A stretch of 64,000 nucleotides of DNA, from NCBI RefSeq assembly GCF_000327385.1, contig NW_008709190.1, positions 1,993,922-2,057,921 of the forward strand, written 5' to 3'. The stretch's first letter is position 1. The number at the start of each line of letters is the position of its first letter. A model generated the notes under the pieces. That model did no database searches, was not told where the DNA came from, and was given only the letters and a program-made list of their open reading frames with translations. The translations under genes and the position numbers were made by a program. This document shows positions 1 through 12,200 of the stretch, piece after piece. The DNA is from Lottia gigantea. Taxonomy: Eukaryota; Mollusca; Gastropoda; Lottiidae.

Positions 1-2548
1 TCTGAAATAAATTCCAACCAATCAAATGCTCTCTTAAGATAACTGCAATATTTGTCTATCGCTTCCAACGTTTCTTAGATACAAGTTTACATTAAGTATT
101 GTACTGTACTGTTAATAGGGGAAAGTGGGGCTGGGGGTCTGATTAGATAAGTTTGACTGCACCATATTTTAGAAATCGCCTTAGAACCTTGGATTACTAT
201 CCTTGGTGGAGAACCCCACTATCAAAATAAATATATTTGTAGTTGCTATATGAATGAAAAACCAGTATGTTTCTTGAAAGAATGACAAAATTCACGAAAG
301 GTTAGCGAACTTTGAATTTGATGTGATTGTTGGATATTATGTGTTAACTACTACATAATGTTAACGAATACTCCCTGTACTCTTTTGTTGACATCATTAA
401 TGATAGGAGGTCAGTCATGTAATAAAGGACAGTGATACTGACCATGCTGTAGCATTTGGGGATGTTTTTTCAATAGAAGGATATTGATAAAAGACATCAC
501 CTCTGCCAGCATTTCATTAAGCTGTGGCGTTTCTAGGCACATTAGGTGAAGGGGTCGAGCAGGGACCACACAATTTTCAATAGCCGGGCCAACTTTTTTT
601 CTGCAAGAGCTATGCACCCTGACCTCTTTTCTAACAATTTTATTATATGAATTGAATACGTTTCTGCCCCCAAATATGTATCAGAATGAACCAAACCAAC
701 TCTATATTTCGCAAATTTTCTTGGGGAGAAGCCTCTCAGACGCTCCATGGGTGCCTAGAGCCTACGGTGAGTCAAAAGAGCTGTCGTTATAAAGCCTTGA
801 TAGTTTTTGGAGGCTGGCACTGAGATTCAAGCAAATAAAACACTGTGTAAAACTTATTATATCCCTTAAACACAATTTAAACCAAACACACACAAGTATA
901 TAATGTTGTAGCTTTGATTTAGGATCAAAATATATACCCGTATTACAAACGATATCTAAACGACGTCATAAGTCTTCTTTACGTTTTACTTTGACTTTTG
1001 TTTTTTGTAATACCTTTTTATCAATCTTAAATCCGACATTTAAAAATCAGTAATTGATTGATAATATAGATAAAAACGTACAGGTCAATGAGATATGTCC
1101 AAGTTTAATGTGCTCGTAAAACTGATAACGAATTGGAAAAAAATCCTTTCAATATGATTTGATTTACATGTAGGATATTCGATCTGTGTTGTCATGCTCA
1201 CGACAAGGATTACTGTGGGTTTTGGAGTAATTTTATCTCAGGAAGGTATGTATTAAAAGGGAGCTATAATCTAGATGTGAATTAGCTTCCACGAGGGCCT
1301 CTCCCTCACAATCCACCTTAATGTTTTCTTCATGCTTTTATGATAATAGTGGTGACGTCAAAAGAGGTTTTCTAGATCTAATTAATGTTAATGGGGAACA
1401 ATATAGTTTCTCTTTGCAATTTCACATTTACGTTTTTCATGTCATTTCGGAATGGTTATGTGTCACTATTGCATAAATATGCCATTTTGTAAAGTTTTGA
1501 CCAATTTCCGTAATTTTTAAGTCTTCAGACTTAACTAAAATTTGCTGTCACAAAGAGAACTCCAAAATGATTAATTCAAATCATGAAATGACCTCAAAAT
1601 TTCCACCCCCTCCTTTTATGTCTACCCAAGAGCTGACTTATCATCCTTCAGATATGCCACGGCGCCTTCATTAATATTTTAATTACCTTCTGGTTTGTTA
1701 TTGTGGTTTCATACCAAAGTTTACTATCTGCATATACAATAGAGACAACTAATATATAATATGTGATATATGTACGTACTATGAGTGCAACGGTAGACAA
1801 ACCTTAGCTTTTAGCTCAGTACACTGCACCACTTCCCGGTTCTAAAACCAGAGGTCGTCAATATTAATGGGCTGTGTACCGATAAAACAATCTAGTTTGC
1901 AAAATTCCAGAATAGATAGTAGTACGATAGCAAACCATTCTCGGCTTCATAGTTGGAAATATGTAAACCCATATTAGTATATTCATTGACAAACTTCCGA
2001 TTTGCAAGCTGTTTGTAAGTCGTGTCTCATACCTTATACGACATTCGCAGTTGTTAGAAAGGGAGATCTTGCTAACTTCTTGTTCAGTAGCGTTTCTACT
2101 GTCCAGCTTTTACTCCCTAAATCCCCCTTTTACCCCTTTATGCCCTCTCCACCAATAGATTCCTAGCAACGCAACTGTTATTGAGAAGCTATTTCTAGTT
2201 GTGCACATACAGTGTAAATACATAACCTTCCACGTTGATGCAATATGCCCTTAAAATGCAGTATGTTTTCTTTAAATCTTGAAAGTTCCAATTGAATATC
2301 AATTTGTTTTGATTCGATGTATGTGATTTTGTGTACTACTATAGAAACCAGCGAGGCAATTAATGCTAAATAAAAGACTAATAACTTGGTGATATTGTCA
2401 GTCATGAACGTAGTTCTTTAGATGTGAACCATAAAATATTATCTTTAGACCCAGTATCTATTAATTAACTTCTAATCTAAAGAATTGGCTCATTATTGTC
2501 AATACCACAACAATCTAGATTTACATACAACTAGAGCTTGGAGTTTAG
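1..2548. other. No gene recognised
   Basis: AT-rich sequence with several short open frames on - (411-617, 542-748, 2178-2405), none with a known motif. The stretch 411-748 is somewhat less AT-rich and could be a decayed repeat. Confidence 0.5.
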
Positions 2549-3300
2549 TCAGATGAGACTTTTGTTGTATTCGTTGTCGCTGTCTACATTTTAGTCTAGT
2601 CAGATTAAGACATGAGATCCAGTTTTCAATGTGTCAACTCCAAGTTGCATCAGAGGCAAGTTATAGATTTGTCAGATGAGACGTTTTGTAACTTTAACGT
2701 TCGTATATAACATGTTACAATTTAGCTTCAAGATATTATATGTCAGATGGGTCAATATGCCGAGCACACATGCAGTTCTGTCAGATGAGTCATTTCGTTT
2801 TTGTCACTTTTGGCAATGGAAGATGGAAAAATTTGCGGAGTACGCCTTCAGGTATATCAGATGAGACGTTGTGTTACTTTCACTTCTAAATATTTTAGCT
2901 AAGGTATTTGCTGAATACACTTCCAGATTTACTAGATGAGACAACTGGCTGTTGACAATTCAAGATTTATGAGACTTTTTGATATTTACACTTATAAATA
3001 TGTCAGATGAGACTTTTTGCTATTTACATGTCCATATATCTCGCATGAGAGCACTCTACATTTCCAAGTAATTATGCCGGGTGAAACTGTTTTGAAATTA
3101 TTTTATACTTACAAATATGTCAGATGAGACTCTTTGCTATTTATACTCACAAATATATACTTACAAATATGTCAGATGAGACTCTATGCTTTTAATACTT
3201 ACAAATATGCCAGATGAGACTGTTATATACACTTACAAAATATATGTCAGATGAGATTGTTGCTATATACACTTACAACTATATCAGATGAGACCCTTTG
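2549..3300. repeat. Minisatellite with TCAGATGAGAC core
   Basis: About eleven copies of TCAGATGAGAC or a close variant (near 2549, 2671, 2778, 2857, 2932, 3004, 3120, 3171, 3210, 3247, 3282). Copies at the right end share more flanking sequence (ACTTACAAATATG) and lie closer together, about 35-50 bp apart, than those at the left, about 75-120 bp. Confidence 0.8.
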
Positions 3301-3857
3301 CTGTTTACACTTATATCAAGTTGACACAGATAATTATGTTAGACTAGACATTGTGCTTTCGGTGATGGGAGTCTTTTAAATTTTCTGTGTGAAATTAGAA
3401 GAGTAGGTATTTGATGCTTTTTATTAGCTAAGATTTTTTCATTAGCTTACCTTCGATATTCTACTTGGACCAGGAAAGAATGAGAATTGCTTAAAATGAG
3501 AGTCTTTGCAAAGACTGGATATATAGTACATTTTAAAGTACGTTCCTTTTCATTGAACAAGCTGACTGTACGATTCTCTTCAAGTTAAAAATAGAAACAA
3601 AAACAAAAACAACAAATTTCTATGCTGACACTAATGGATTGAATTAAGTTATTTTTATGTTACATTTTCATATTGAGAATATACCTAGACTTTCTTCTGA
3701 ATGAAATATCAACATCTTTACGTTATGTGTATTTCTAAATAGCGAAATATAACATATGCACATTGATTAAATGTATTGTTATATTCATGTCCAAGAGGTA
3801 GTATAAGTAAATATTGTTACATTCTTATACTTTTGTCTGTATGTTAGACATGGTTAT

Positions 3858-4240
3858 GTTATGTCTACATGTTGGTTTATACTTATGTTAGTGTCTGTAT
3901 GTTAATTTATGCTTATGTTAATGCATGAAGCAGTGCTTGATAAACTTTCTAATGCTTATGTTACAGATTACGTATTATGTCATGTCATGTCTACATGTTT
4001 ATTATATGCTTATGTTAATGTCTGGGTGTTTCAATGTGATATAAACAATTTAACATTTTACGTATGTTTACAGCTAAGACATTAGATAACGTTATGTTAT
4101 GTCTACATTTTCTATAAATGCTTATGTTAATGTCTGAACGTTGCAATGTGTCATAGACATTTCAACGTAAGACTTATGTTTACTGCTTAGACTTGGATAA
4201 CTTTATGTTATGTCTACATTTCTATGTATGCTTTTGTTAA
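3858..4240. repeat. Diverged tandem repeat, unit about 110-130 bp
   Basis: GTTATGTCTACAT recurs near 3858, 3988, 4096 and 4207, each followed by TGCTTATGTTAATGTCTG or a variant. About three and a half imperfect copies. Confidence 0.65.
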
Positions 4241-5096
4241 CGTATCATATGATTAAGATATAAGAGAACATCATGTGAAAATTATCATTCAGTCCTACTT
4301 TAAACTGACTGTGCATTAGTGCAGACTACAGACGTGGTGCAGTCTATTTTGTTAATAAATATAACATAACAGTCAATATACGCACAAGAGAAGTAAAATA
4401 TGAATAGTATAGCAATGAATGATAATGTTATAACCATTTATTTGACCATATCTTTAAACGTGTGAACTCGTCATTGTAGTAAGTTAATCCTTCATTCAGT
4501 CAGAAAGGAAAAATCTTCTCGCTCGTACAATAAACCACATAGCTTTGTTACTGGGATAAAATGTATGAAGCCTAAAGCCAAAAGGAAAATATAGCAAATG
4601 TGAAGTCTTTTGTTAAGTAGACCGTCCCATGTATTGAAAACAGCAGCGAATGAGACGAAGCGACGTGAAAAGCTCGACACCTTTAAGTGTATTCAATAGT
4701 ATTCGTTCGTTCGTCTAAAAGAGGCTTGAGGGCTATTTGACGGCTCAATGCAGATATCATGGACCAAATACACATTACCTGCTCGCTACAAGACTTAGTT
4801 AGATAGTGTTCTATGCTGGATTTTAAACGAAAACAGTATTTCTGATCAATTTCGAAACGGGATCAAGGATATAGCCGAAATATTTGGATAGAGGTAAGGT
4901 TTAAATAGGATTCAATTAAATATTAGATAATATCTCAAATGACACGAAATTTAGAAATATCGAACAAATCTAGAGGATATTTATTGATAAAAATCAGCGA
5001 TTCTTTCACTTGATATAGCCGTTAGATCAATGAAGTAATTTCTATAGTAAATTGTTTAAACTTGGTTATTCCATTTTCACAACTTCTACACTAGAC

Positions 5097-5370
5097 CTGC
5101 AAAGCTTTTATTATTAGTGTTAGGTACTCACACCGTTAGGACTACATGCTTGTGATTATTCACGTTATTTTATGGAACATTTTTGATAATGGATTAGTAC
5201 TTTTATGGTAAGTACGGGATTTTTCATACGACGTTCCAATTTTACGACTTAAGTTGTCCTCCAAAGCTTTTATTTCACAACATTACTACATGCTTGTGAT
5301 TTATTGACTTTATTTCACGTTCACATTTTTTGATAAGGGATTAGTACTTAAATAACAAAATTTCGTATTT
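5097..5370. repeat. Diverged two-copy tandem duplication, about 150 bp
   Basis: The series AAAGCTTTTAT, CTACATGCTTGTGATT and TTTTTGATAA.GGATTAGTACT occurs twice in order (about 5100-5200 and 5263-5355). Confidence 0.6.
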
Positions 5371-8289
5371 TGAATATCAAACAATTTTAAGTTCTTATCA
5401 AAATTGGTGACAACATTGATGCTAAATCGATTGTACATTATTTTGATCAAAATGGTGGACTGACGCTTGTAAGTTCTGAACTTTTAAGAGTAATTTGACT
5501 GGATAATATTACAAAATTGTCCACCATCGAAGTTCTTGTGGATTTACTTCTGTTCTATTTGATTCGCAATTTCTGAACTTATAATGGAGATTTCTTTTTC
5601 GCAATAACGAGTTCTCAAAATGAGTACTAAGAATTTTGGTCTTCCGGCTATTCAGGTTCGATCCCGGCGACTTGCCCGTTCGAGGGGCTCATTTCTGGAA
5701 ATAAGACATAAATCTCCCTTCCATTCCGTTTAGAAGTCATTTTATATATTAGTTAAGTTAAAAACTTTGGATGGAACTAATGCCATACCATAATGCTTCA
5801 AATAGGATTAGTCTGTACTTTGATAAATTAGTATGTTAGGAAATTCAAAATTTTTCATGCAAGCTAATCTCATTTTCTAATTGGATTACAATTAAATTGG
5901 TAATATTCTTTAAATGAAATGAAAATGTGTTATGATTCAGTGAAAAAGAAAGGTGTTATGAACGACGACCGGTACACCAGAGTGATAGCCATCTCAGCCA
6001 TCAAGTTTTAAAAACTCTCAAATGCGTGAGGTTGAAATCATTTGTACATGATGCTTTCATACTATCATATACGCAGTTATAAATTATGCACCCATTTCGT
6101 TTGATAATTAACTTAATTGTTTTCACATCATTATTTTCAAAGTATAAGTTTTTTAATTCCCGTACAAATGCTTTTAATATAACGAATTAGAGACTATTAA
6201 ATTATGTACACACGAAGTGTAGAAATCATATTTATTTTGAGAGTGACGTGAAAAATATACTTATATTTCAACACCGCCATTAATAATGCCGATTTTCATA
6301 ACGATAACTAAAATTAAATCGCACCCCACGCCGCCAAGATCATATGTTAAGTATTAAAAATGCTCTTAAAGTAGGATTGTCTACTATCTTATAACCCATA
6401 CGTTGAGATATATGACGAAATTTATTCAAATGAAATGAGTTTACGTCTTTTTTAATTATTACCCTTACAGGACCCTTAATCGATTGCATTTACACCCTTG
6501 CCCCTTTAATTCCTTATTCGTTATTTTTCTTTTCGGTTTTCACTGCAATCTTTGTCATGTCGGAGAACATAGACTAACTGAATAGAAAGTCTTAAAAAAT
6601 TGCTCAAAAATTTCATGCTTGCCTACAAAAGTGCCTCATTACCCCAAAAAATTTCCAAATTACCCCCAGGTTGAAAACCTTTGATTTGGAAATTAAGTGG
6701 TAACACTTAGACTAAACTATAAGATATGGTAATTCTGGCAATTCACATTTTGTTTATAGGCTTCACGGTTTCAGAGTCCCTTTAAAGTATGTTTTCAAAA
6801 TAATCAAGGTTAGCACAAATAAAAGCAGAACATGTGCATTAGTAAAAATTGTGTATCACGTAGAAGGTTCAATATGTATGCTATCAAACCATGATTTGCG
6901 TACTCTATTCGAGTTTGGTTGTACTGTATTGGTAGAAAATGCCCCTTTAATACACATTTTAACACATGTACGTTAAATTTGTATGAGATGTGCAATCTCG
7001 TATTTAGAACACGTAAAGTATAGCGAAAGGTGACCACTTACACGTGAGAGACGGAAATGGAGGCTCATCTTTGGATTTGAAAACATTTCTGGCTCGCTAA
7101 TGAGCGTGCGGTTAAAAAAATAAGAACTAAAGTGAAAGAGTATGGCCATTATATAAGAAAGCGTAGAATCTAGTTACGGTCAATATATAGAATAAAATAC
7201 CAAAGTTGCTTAATTCTAAGTGAACTGAATTAGTGAGATTGGAAATTGTCAGCTATCTTAGATAGACAGAAGTGTTCGATTTAGATGCATGTTGAAAGTA
7301 TGAAAAATGGTTAATTTAGGATATTATTAGAAAGTGCAGTTGTGTACGTTAGTCGTCCATATAAGACGATAAACCCACACCCCTTGTACTGAAACGCTAT
7401 ACGCGTGACACTCACTGATACTAATCGAAAAAGAGCAAGCTAATACCTTTACTCTTGATAAAAATGTCCCCCATAGTACACTTCATGGCGTTATTCAGTT
7501 TCATTGGTTCTATCTGAAGCTAAAACGTAGGACCCAATATAATCGGCATACTGTATAGGAAATATATCGGGTGGCTCATAAAAAATGATCACACCCTTCA
7601 TTGAGGTCAAAATTCTTAGCTTCGATATTTCACAATTAATATTGAAATGAAAAGTGTTATCGTTTTTTTTGGACCACCTTATATAACGGTGATGTAAATC
7701 TGACTAAAGTCGATTATCAATGTTAAAGGTGAAAAACGAGAGAGAAAAAATGACACAGTGACATGTAATTTGTAACAGAGAAAAAATGTTCTCACCATGT
7801 TGTTACATAGAAAAATAATTAGCCCGGAATGTTATTTTTTACTATTAAAATAACAAGGTTTTATAGCGTTGACAGGCAACTTGTCAAACAGTCCACTTTT
7901 CAAATCTCCAGTGGCCAAATCAAATATTTAGAAACGTTCTAAATTAGTTGATTTTCCAGAAATGGAAGATTTCGATAAAGATTTTTACGTCAAAGTTGTC
8001 AATCGCTGGTCGGGAATCGAAGATAAAAAAATTCCATTAGAAATCTCGTGTAAGTCGGAGGTAACCTAGTCTCGAAAGTTACGATTTTTATCAAAGGCAA
8101 GTGAAGAGAGGATTAGAAGGCTATCGAAAACATCTTCATTCACCGTCCACTAGGGATTAGCGAAAATCTTATATCAAATGAAATACAAGACTTCAAGTTA
8201 TACTGTATTTTCGTATACCCATATCTTGGTAACAACGCTAGTCGACATTACAAAAGGAAAGGAAAGAAAATCGGTTTTAGAAAGCGAAA

Positions 8290-8400
8290 TGAAATTGTGC
8301 TGATTGGGCTAATGAAGCTAACAAATTTTGCAAGCGGCAGCGGCATGGCATTAGCCTACTCTTTTTCGATTTCCAACTGTCGATGGATCTTTAACGTATA
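8290..8400. repeat. Dispersed repeat family R, copy 1
   Basis: Shares GCATTAGCxTACTTTTTTTC followed by GATTTCCAACTGTC with 35190-35330 and a more diverged copy at 36963-37045; GGGCTAATGAAG also precedes in copies 1 and 2. Element type not recognised. Confidence 0.55.
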
Positions 8401-9001
8401 TCACAGATGACGATTTAAGATGGCCGGATGTTGAATTTTAATTGTAAAAAGTGACACGGATGCTAAAATATATCTCTATCATAAAAGTAAACTAAAAGTT
8501 TTTCATCTGCTATAGAAAGTCGTCGTTTTTCTCACTCTTAATATCAATGGTATTTATTCAGTACAGCCGCGAGTGAGTTACTGTTAACCTCTATATAGTC
8601 ACTGTTAACTTCCGTAGAGTGTTTGGCCCATGGTGAAGCATATTTGAGATCTTCTATCAAATACATACGTTTTAGTTACATGGACACCTAAAACTAAAAA
8701 TCAAAATATTAGACTGGTTTCCTTTTAATGACAAATAGCAGGCTAATGTTTTATGCCCTCGAACGTTTTAGATGTAAAGCTTTCAAAAATTTTGTTAAAA
8801 GAAAGTGCTTGTTGCTTTTGTGTGCTGTTGCAACCAAAATTGACTTGTCAGATAAAAGTGTATCTATGATCGAGTACTTTATACCTCTCTGTAATTATGC
8901 TTATCAACTCATTTACAATTGTATACGTAGCTTAAGATTGATTTTAATTTAATATTTAATATCTCTATGGCTTAATGGTACGTTTTTTTTTGTTCTTTCA
9001 G

Positions 9002-9293
9002 AAATGCTGAACTGATGGAGGGTGGCTATTTGATGGATATTTAGTAAATTTTACACCCTTTTAAAACAACCATGGCATTTCGGAATAGTATTTATGTGTT
9101 TCTTTTTATATTTGTGCCCGTTTTCGGGAGTTTGTTAGTGGATCAACGTGAAATTAAAGTGAATGTGGGTCGTTTTGTGCATCTCGAACGCCAGGATTTA
9201 GTATTTGTACGGATTGGACGTGATGAGGAATGCCGAGTGGAGGTGGTAAATAATGACCCTATCACACAAAGGGTTGGACACATCGAGCCCACG
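9002..9293 (+). CDS. FREM1: FREM1-like exon 1: 5'UTR end, signal peptide and N-terminal motif (coding 9072-9293)
   Basis: The ATG at 9072 sits in a strong Kozak context (ACCATGG) and opens a hydrophobic signal peptide of about 20 residues (MAFRNSIYVFLFIFVPVFGS). The motif CRVEVVNNDPITQRVG follows, matching the conserved CKVEVVMNEPVTQRVG of vertebrate FREM1. The exon stops after codon 74 at a GTAAGC donor (9294). Just upstream, a T-run ending in TTCTTTCAG (to 9001) looks like a splice acceptor, so at least one noncoding 5' exon is probable further left. Two very short upstream reading frames (ATGs at 9004 and 9015) lie in the inferred 5'UTR and may damp translation. The promoter was not identified. 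Confidence 0.85.
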
Positions 9294-12200
9294 GTAAGCT
9301 TCATTCAATTTGAACCCCAAACCTTTTTTTCCACCCGCCAGCTTTATGCACCAGTAACAAAAGATCTCTAATTTAACTCCCAACCTATTGTTCCTCGTGC
9401 ATCACTCCTTGAAACTGTCAAAATTGAAACACTTTAAAGACGTGGTCATTATCTACAGAACACAACTGAATCCAACCCACTTGAGGTTCACAATGGCTCA
9501 TAATTAAGTCATTAATATTTATTGATTTAAAATGCTTGACAAGGTGTTTGACAAATTAATTACTTATTGTTTGACACGATGCTATACAAATTAATTAAAG
9601 TAATTGCAATACAATTAACTCCATGTGCATTGTCTTAAAGGACTTTTTGACGATGTATTGGATTATTTTGTCCCTGAAATGTATAGGACACGATGGTAAT
9701 TTAGTTTTTTAGAAAAACATATTATCGTATGTCTTTAATGAAAAGTTTAGCTGGAAAAGGAACGTATGATAATTCTGCATCATCATTTGGGTGAAAGCTA
9801 TTTTAATTGCCAAAATCACGATAATGAGTGATCCATTGAATCCAAATTTAAAATGGCCGAAATTACAACCCAATGAGTAGCAAAGAGGAACTTTAGAACA
9901 TGGCTTCTTATCAGAGGAACTAACTGGTGAATATGCATTCAAATTGCATAATGATGTTTCTAAATTTATTTGGAGAACGAAAGCGATTCCATCAATGGTT
10001 ATATTCGTCCACCGTTCAGGAAAGCAAACCAAAAGAATCCAAGTAATCGATAGTAATTTAATGACGTATTTGCAAGAAGTAATTATTGTATCATGGTAAC
10101 ATGTGTACGTATTAATTGAATGTTTGCATGTCAAGGCAGATCATTTCTGGCAAAATTTAAAAAACCCATGTCAAATGTTATCTATTCATGGCGTAATGAG
10201 ATTTGTCTGTGAAGTTAATGTAAACTTGTTGATAACTAGACGACGTAAACCTTTGATAGTCTAATACCTTGACATTCGGGTTTCAGGGATACCTAAGAAA
10301 CATTTCAGACCATTTGGGATCTATATAGTTCTTCGTTAATATCAGCAACTGTACTAGCAATTCCTTGTTTTTCCTTTCACTTTCCAAGAAAATGGCACCA
10401 AGAGATGACACAACTTATTTTGGGATTTGAAGAGCGAGGAACCAACATTTTTGTGGGTTTATTCAAAATTTTGTAGAATCTTATAAAATGGTGAATCTCA
10501 AAATTAATGTATAAAAGCGTTGTAGTCAATATATGCATTTGTATAGGTCCATTTCAATTAATAGTAAGTTTGTTTCGTCTAACTTTTAATATTCCATCAT
10601 AGTACTTTGATGTCTCAAAATTGCTTAAAGAGCTAAACTTTCTACCAATCCAATTGAATAACCGGAATATTGGTTTGATGGTTCACGAGTCGATCTAACA
10701 AAGTTGGGTGATCGTTAGTAAGAGTTCATCCTTCATCGTAATTTCACAATTTTGTCAACCCTCAAATCCATTACTCATAATAATTGAATGACATTTTTTC
10801 TTAAGTCGTGTACATTGTTACTCATAATAACGGACATGACATGTAAAATGGACTGCAAATGCCATATTATGACATGGTAATAACTTAAGACGCGTTAATG
10901 TGAAACTATGCTAAAGAGGATAAGTGTATTGTTCAGTACAAAAAATTAAATTATGTAACCTTTTTAACATCCTTGTCTTACGTTTTTAATTTTTCTTACT
11001 TTGTCTCGTAAGGGTTGTGAAACTAACTATCCTAGAAATGTTCGGATCTTGGTACCTTTGGATTAGGTTGAGGTTCAACATACGATACGTGTCCGCGACG
11101 AAAAGGAGGGTGGGAGGGGGGTGTTTGTCAAGAGAACGCGTATAAAATAGTTAGGTAACAAATAAATCGAGACCCTAAATTCGACTATATTCTTTTCAAT
11201 TAAAAGATCTCTGAACTCCGGAAAGAGTAGGTCATTGCTGTTGTCCCGACCAAATATCACACGATGTAATTTGACGTTACCTGTCCCAAAGTGCTAAAAA
11301 TGTGAATTACATTAATGGTCCTTGCTTATTTTAACTATTTTACAAGTTCGGCTGTTATCTTATAACCCATGGACCAGACAAGAAACAATTCCGTGCAAGA
11401 CCATGATGATTCATGAAAGTTGTCTGCATATGGTACTAGACCATACACGAATGGATTCCTTTAAGTAAAACACATGACCGTAATCATGTTGACTCAACTG
11501 TAATAAATTATTGTAACATTAAATATTGAACAGTTCTTTTCTCTAGTTCATTGATAACCAGCGTCTCTTCAGTGCATATAATGAACAAAAAATCGATTGA
11601 GCAAACTCTCTTAACGTAGCATGCTAAGTATAGTTTTTATACCCCTGGGCTTCGAAAATCCAATATGGCATAGTTTCTGTAGTTTTTTGTCGTTATTACA
11701 TACAGTGTTAATTCAATGAAATCAAAGGATCCATTACTAAAAACATATTGTTGTCAGATATAAGGTTTTTTACTAAATATTAATGATTTGGAATCTTGCC
11801 ATCCTGAAATCTACACAAAAGAAAAAACACAAGAGACCGTATTCAAGACTTATAGCATAGTTTCTGTACTTTTTTGTCGTTCAGTTAAGAAATATAGTTC
11901 CATTTGATGTTTGTTCAAAAATATTAGACTGTTTACTCAACATTTATGTTTTGCAATCTTGAATGTTATAGACAAGAGGAAATCGCGGGATGAACAAGAG
12001 ACAACCTCCCCGACTGATCTGGAAATTAAGAAAGAATTTACTTGAACCAAATCTGACTAGAGTTAGGACGTTGTACATTGGTCATACATTATCCCCAGCT
12101 ACCTTGGTATAAGCTGAAAAGCATATAGCGAGATTCAACTACATCCAAGTTATTGCCCAATGTCAATGAGTAGACCAGAGAGCCGGTCAGTAAATCTGCC

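Larger units (their letters stand above)
4241..9001. other. Upstream region of the FREM1-like gene; no coding gene recognised
   Basis: Contains the diverged duplication near 5100-5370 and repeat copy R1 near 8300. A tRNA-B-box-like string GGTTCGATCCCGGC (about 5656) and a segment at 6440-6700 weakly similar to 26340-26490 were also noted. Noncoding 5' exons and the promoter of the FREM1-like gene probably lie here or further left, but I cannot place them. Confidence 0.5.

Noticed and set aside
5640-5680. tRNA-like B box (GGTTCGATCCCGGC)
   Set aside because: No A box or cloverleaf could be found around it; at most a scrap of a SINE.
9709-10134. 141-codon open frame on the minus strand
   Set aside because: No motif, no plausible splice or promoter context, AT-rich codons, and it lies inside an intron; likely chance.
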